Origin: Daedaleopsis sinensis
Lineage: Eukaryota; Basidiomycota; Agaricomycetes; Polyporales; Polyporaceae
DNA length: 64,000 nt
Direction: 5' to 3'
NCBI GenBank assembly: GCA_033807695.1
Contig: CM066303.1
Span: forward strand, 1,302,001 to 1,366,000
In this document: in pieces, positions 59,870 to 64,000 of the stretch
Layout: each line of letters starts with the position of its first letter
Position numbering within the stretch: position 1 is the stretch's first letter
Program-made: the position numbers and the translations under genes
The notes under the pieces: model-generated
What the model was told of the DNA's origin: nothing
The model's input: the letters and a program-made list of their open reading frames with translations, nothing else
Database searches by the model: none

Positions 59870-60585
59870 TATACGCTTACTGTCCTCCTCCGCGATATAT
59901 CCGATGGACTCCAAGTCACTGTGGCATTAGAGGCAACGAACTAGCGGACAAGGCGGCGAAGGAGGCGGCGAGAGGTGTCGGGGCGAGACAGACAGACACC
60001 GGCCCGTCTTACACGCACCTTCGAAGATTGGCGAAAGAAAGCGTACTCCGAACCTGGCAGGGACAATGGAGGGCTCGAAAACAGGCCGCACAGGAGACGA
60101 CGCGACGGGGAAACCTGTACTCGGCCGCGGATCGCTTCGAGCCTAAACTCACACCTCCGAAACACTTCATCACCATCCCGAGTCGACAAGCGTACGGTCT
60201 CACCATGCAGAGCCGTACAGGACACGCCTTTTTAGGCGAGTACTACCAACGTTTCGTCCCATCTGAACCCACTACCTGCCCATGCGGCGCGAGCTTCCAG
60301 ACTCGCCGTCACGTCTTGCTTGAATGTCCGCGATACGACGACCACCGCCATCTACTTCGCCATGGAGACCAAATGATGACCGTCGAAGACATAGTTGGAA
60401 CCGAGGAAGGCATCGCAGCCTTAACACGCTTCATCACCGCTACAGGCGCGTTCACGAAGACCGGGGACGCGACTGTCGCAGCTACAGACCGAAGGGCGTC
60501 GGAAGATCAGCCGAATCGTCGCCGCCGTGGCGAACGCGAGGACCGCGAGGAGGAGTCGGGGAGAAGAAGAGGTGAACACGATTGA
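59870..60585 (+). pseudogene. 5'-truncated LINE (non-LTR retrotransposon) end with RNase H
   Basis: The open frame reads IRWTPSHCGIRGNELADKAA, the C-terminal RNase H motif (W.P.H.G..GNE.AD) found at the end of Tad/I-like fungal LINE ORF2. It is followed by LTMQSRTGHAFLGEYYQRF and the zinc-knuckle-like PCGASFQTRRHVLLECPRY. The reverse transcriptase is missing, so this is a dead 3' remnant. The tail after RRASEDQ is Arg/Glu-rich. 5' truncation is expected from incomplete reverse transcription. Confidence 0.85.
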
Positions 60586-60924
60586 ATAGATTCCATATGG
60601 ACACTACCCCGGACGCACACACTTAGACATACACATGACAACGTTGATATTCCGCCCCCCAAGTCTCATAGAGACGTAGACACCATACGATAGAGCTACC
60701 TACATTACGACTACCTACCAAAGTGACACTGCGTCTTGGCGCGCTTGTTCGCCTGCTTACGCAGTATAAATATACAGATTTTCTCTCTCTCTCCTCCTCC
60801 GCGATAGGATCCGGAGTTAAGGAAACTGGGGCTCTACCACATACGTACGCGGCTATCTGCTTAATTACCTTAACGCCACTGGCACCGGATGGCACTCCCT
60901 TGAACTCGGATGGAGACGCGTGAG
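60586..60924. other. Intergenic
   Basis: Contains TCTCTCTCTC at about 60781 and possible degraded upstream parts of the third secreted-protein copy. No signal-peptide exon could be read. Confidence 0.4.
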
Positions 60925-61111
60925 CGGTCATGGCCCTGGGACTAGGTGCTGCAAGTTCTACTCCGGACCCTCTGACAAGTCTCCGATTCTTTCTGGCCGT
61001 GAGTGCCTCCGGTGCGAATGCGGGGTCTCGAGCAGTCCAGCTAACAGAACCTTCCTTCTTTGCGTAGACTGCGTCAACGAGAGCGGCACTCTCACTTGCA
61101 TCGCCTCCTAA
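60925..61111 (+). pseudogene. Third small secreted cysteine-rich copy, 5' part missing
   Basis: Exon 2-like (up to 60998; TRCCKFYSGPSDKSPILSG) and exon 3-like (61068-61111; DCVNESGTLTCIAS) segments match copies A and B, with the intron in the same place and phase. The signal-peptide exon and the CNCPNNC segment are not found upstream; GHGPGTRCC replaces SHTAGSSC. It is probably a truncated pseudogene or a strongly diverged paralogue. Confidence 0.7.
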
Positions 61112-61594
61112 GCGGCCCAACTGCGCAGGAATGTTTAGCAATGCGGTGGTCGAATCACCCGACTCCTAGAACAGCAGGAGGAGGTGATCACAAGACAATG
61201 ACCCCGTACGCAGTATACATGTGGCCCGATGATATGTACAACAAATATATTGGCAAAGGTTATTCGCTTCATTTGAAAAGCTGTCCGACACCGAGCATTC
61301 AAGTGTGTGAGTCTGTTTCCGAATAAATTGAGAGTATGATGCGTTTATCATAGGCTGCTTACCTGCTACGTTCTACTCTGCAGCTACTCAATGTGTGTGC
61401 GAGTCGTACACTGCATCCTCTGCAGAAGGTTAGTCAGTGTCAGTGATCCATAATACATACACTACATATATCGGATTACTACTACATGTGTAACGGGCTG
61501 TACAATGCCGACATTAGAGTCCGCAGATAGATTACAGAATAAGTTGGGACTATTGCGCAGCGCTCTTTCGATACTTCTAATTACGTTTTAGCCT
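61112..61594. other. Intergenic
   Basis: A+T-richer sequence before duplicate B; no gene or repeat recognised. Confidence 0.4.
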
Positions 61595-63095
61595 ATGTAT
61601 ATACCAAGAAACGCCGACAGGTAGCCTTGCTAATGCGACGTCGGAGGTCCATTGGCGTGAGATGTCCACGACGCTCGGACATACAAGGCGATATATTGCA
61701 GCCGAGAAGCTCCACCCGGGTCAAGGGATGTCGTCTCCGCAGTTCAACGTTAAGTGATGTATTTCGGCTTGTCATCAACCGCTAGGATTGCATCGGTGTG
61801 GGGACGACGAGAGCCATCGCCCAGACATACTGTACCGTAAGGCATTTGAAATAGCACAGTGCAAGTTTCAAATACCGTGTTGAACAGGTGAGATGTCGAA
61901 CTAGGTCAACAGGTCAACGTTCAACAGGTACTAGTACGAACACTTCACCGATCGATGCGAGAGGCTTGCATACCCGCGAGGGTGGATGCGTAACTAGTAT
62001 CTAACAATAAGCAGGTTTATACTCAAGACGCAGCTCGAGCAATGCAATTCTTACTCACATCATTCGGGTACGGCATGCGCGTATTGCCATGACATGAATC
62101 TCCACTCGCAGCGAGAGGCTTGGAGCTCATCTTGATCTGGGGGAGGGGTGTGTCGCTATGCTTGCACAAAGGTCAGAATAGCCTTCGAAGAGCGCGCTCG
62201 GCCACAGCTTCTGTACTGCGCCCATGAAAGTATTTGTGACATGCGTGACATTGCTCCACCGAACAAACCACAACCCCCGATACGTCGATGCGCCGTGCCC
62301 TGGATGGAGTGGTGTTGCGACTGTCCGACAGTTTCGCGGTCTGCACGAATAGCATGATGCAACGCGCAGACTCTCGGACGCCCGCATCTTCGTCAATAAA
62401 AGGGCCTGCAAGTCAAGGTCAGCAGCCAGATCCCCAGACTCGAACTCGACGCACAACCAACCCACTCAGCCAACCCACCCCAGCCCTTCTCTCAATCACC
62501 ATGTTCTTCAACGCCAAGACCGCTCTCGTCTCCGTCGCCGCTCTTCTCTTCGTCGGGCAGGCGATGGGCGCGGCCCTCATTGCCACAGACCCGGGTTCGT
62601 GCCCTTCGCTCGTCTCCAGTTGGAATCCCGAAACATCGTGCTGACTTGGGCCCTCGCATTCGCAGTGTCTGCTTGCAACTGCCCCAACAACTGCAGCCAC
62701 ACCGCGGGCTCCAGCTGCAAGTTCTTCTCGGGCCCATCCAACAACTCGCCGGTGTCCTCTGGCCGTAAGTGTTACCTGGAGCAAGGGGTCAGGTATCGCA
62801 GTGACTGACGAATTATGGACGTACAGACTGCGTCGACCAGAGCGGAACCCTGACCTGCATTGTCTCCTAAGCAGGCTCACCGTTCAATTGCGTCCGTGCG
62901 GTAGTCATATCACCCATATCCCGAGTCGCACACATGGGCTGCGGAAAGAGGGGAAGCCAAGGATAGGACTGCCGCATACGAAAGACTTACTTTGTAGCAC
63001 TTTGTACAATCACTAATCGTATCTGCTGATCGACGTGTTGGCGTGCCATGCTGAGTCGTCAGGCGAGTATACTTGTGTCGAGAGTCAAGTCCTGC
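61595..63095. repeat. Segmental duplication, copy B (empty site)
   Basis: Direct duplicate of 54640-57105 about 7 kb downstream. At 63058-63085 it reads GTCAGGCGAGTATACTTGTG, an uninterrupted version of the site where copy A carries the 966-bp element. Confidence 0.85.
62501..62870 (+). CDS. Small secreted cysteine-rich protein, copy B
   Basis: Exons 62501-62594, 62666-62764 and 62827-62870 give 78 aa. The mature protein appears identical to copy A in the parts read (ACNCPNNCSHTAGSSCKF, VDQSGTLTCIVS), apart from an N for S in FSGPSNNSPVSSG. Signal peptide, six Cys, intron positions and promoter (from about 62240) are conserved. A few single-base differences from copy A lie in the introns and flanks, so the duplication is recent or homogenised. 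Function unknown; likely secreted. Confidence 0.85.
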
Positions 63096-64000
63096 TAGAT
63101 GAGACAAGTGTCGCAAGAGGATGTGGATGAGAGTTTGCAGGGGAGAGAAAGGACAGATTGAAGGTGACACAGGAGGTCCACGCTGAGAGCCAACCAGAAG
63201 CAGAACCGACTAGAACGTTGACTGCGCGATAGACCGTACGGGCTAGGACCAAGACCGCACGGTCTAGAACGATTGCCGACAGTACGATCGTGTCGATAGT
63301 GAGTGACAACGAGGACAATCACAACAATCATGGCGGTCAACTTGACCAAGTTGACGACGTTGCAGACGATAGTGAAGAAGACTACCTCCAGTGACCGACG
63401 AAAGAAGCAGATGGCAGCGGAAAGAGCCCGGCTGTTCTTATGACGACGCGGAAGACAATCCTTGAGGTCTTGCTGAACGATGGAGCGTGTGCGTAGAGAC
63501 AGCGGGCGAGCTACCGCTTAACGACGTTGATGGAGGCTTGTCCAGGGGTTCATGTCCGTTTGAGATCGCGCGTGTAGAGAGAATCCATTTATGCGTAGAG
63601 TAGAGTGTCTACAAGAGGCAGACGGTGAGCGCATTGAAGCCGTGAGCGAGGTAGACAGTGCTGAGCGAGAGGATCGGTGCGAGTCGGGGTGTAGGTAGGA
63701 TGGGCGACTCGCCCAGGTCTTGAGCTTCAAGAAATATAGCGTAGTACGTGTTCTGCGTAGACGAGTGGTGTACGGAGCGGGAGAGGTGGAGACTCACTCT
63801 AAGCGGGGGGAAGCGGGGGGTTTATGTATTGACGTCTGACAGTCGGTCGTAGTCGCTGGCAACTGTACAGTAGCACGTGACCGCGTCTTGCTCGCGACTC
63901 GGCTCCTGCCCGAAGCCCGTATATCCGTCGCCCAACTCCATATCGACGACCCTATGTACACGTGAAAGAGGCAGCGGTAGCCTCATCTGCCTCGAAATGC
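63096..64000. other. Right end, no gene recognised
   Basis: Low-complexity GAC/CGA-rich sequence at 63180-63370 and short minus-strand frames at 63518-63800 have no similarity that I can name. Confidence 0.4.

Noticed and set aside
1..64000. CRISPR arrays, bacterial operons, tRNA or rRNA genes
   Set aside because: The sequence is eukaryotic with many introns. No regularly spaced repeats of CRISPR type and no tRNA-like cloverleaf were noticed by eye; a tRNAscan-type search was not possible.

Overview
The window is nuclear DNA of a filamentous basidiomycete (Agaricomycetes, probably Polyporales-like). The grounds are genes split by many short 50-75 nt GT-AG introns, two STE3-type pheromone receptors, HET-domain proteins, a basidiomycete-type DUF6533-like membrane protein and a KDZ-class DNA transposon. 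All calls rest on reading translated exons and splice sites by eye; no database search was possible.

Layout. A decayed HET gene (0.4-2.2 kb) is followed by a divergent STE3 receptor (3.2-5.2 kb), a conserved-looking coiled-coil membrane protein (5.8-7.5 kb) and an intact HET gene on the minus strand (8.0-10.5 kb). The 3' half of a DUF6533-like multi-pass membrane gene lies at 11.2-12.3 kb and its 5' half at 34.3-35.2 kb. Between them sits a 21,972-bp mobile element (12,282-34,253). It has about 360-bp near-identical terminal inverted repeats, a perfect 7-bp target duplication (GTCGTAG) and an apparently open CxC2-type KDZ transposase gene. It also holds four plus-strand multi-exon genes, one with an HMG-box-like segment and one with a Cys/His cluster, and two paralogous small HicA-like genes, one just inside each end and both transcribed outward. 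Subterminal satellite arrays sit next to both HicA-like genes.

Right of the element come RPL10A (36.3-37.3 kb) and then an inverted arrangement: M1 aminopeptidase (-), HET (-), STE3 receptor (-), HET (+), M1 aminopeptidase (+), from 38.1 to 54.2 kb. The HET+aminopeptidase pair is thus duplicated in opposite orientation around the second, canonical receptor. Two receptors within 45 kb suggest a mating-type B (pheromone/receptor) region, but no convincing pheromone precursor was found.

The right end (54.6-64.0 kb) carries a segmental duplication with two near-identical genes for a small secreted six-cysteine protein and a third decayed copy. It also has a MYND zinc-finger gene and a LINE RNase H remnant. 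One duplicate contains a 966-bp non-autonomous element (56,105-57,070) with the same 13-nt tips and the same 7-bp duplication size as the 22-kb element. The other duplicate preserves the empty site, which confirms the element boundaries. The main discovery is this transposon family: a large KDZ element with a HicA-like gene at each end, caught splitting a gene, plus a short relative with a natural empty site.
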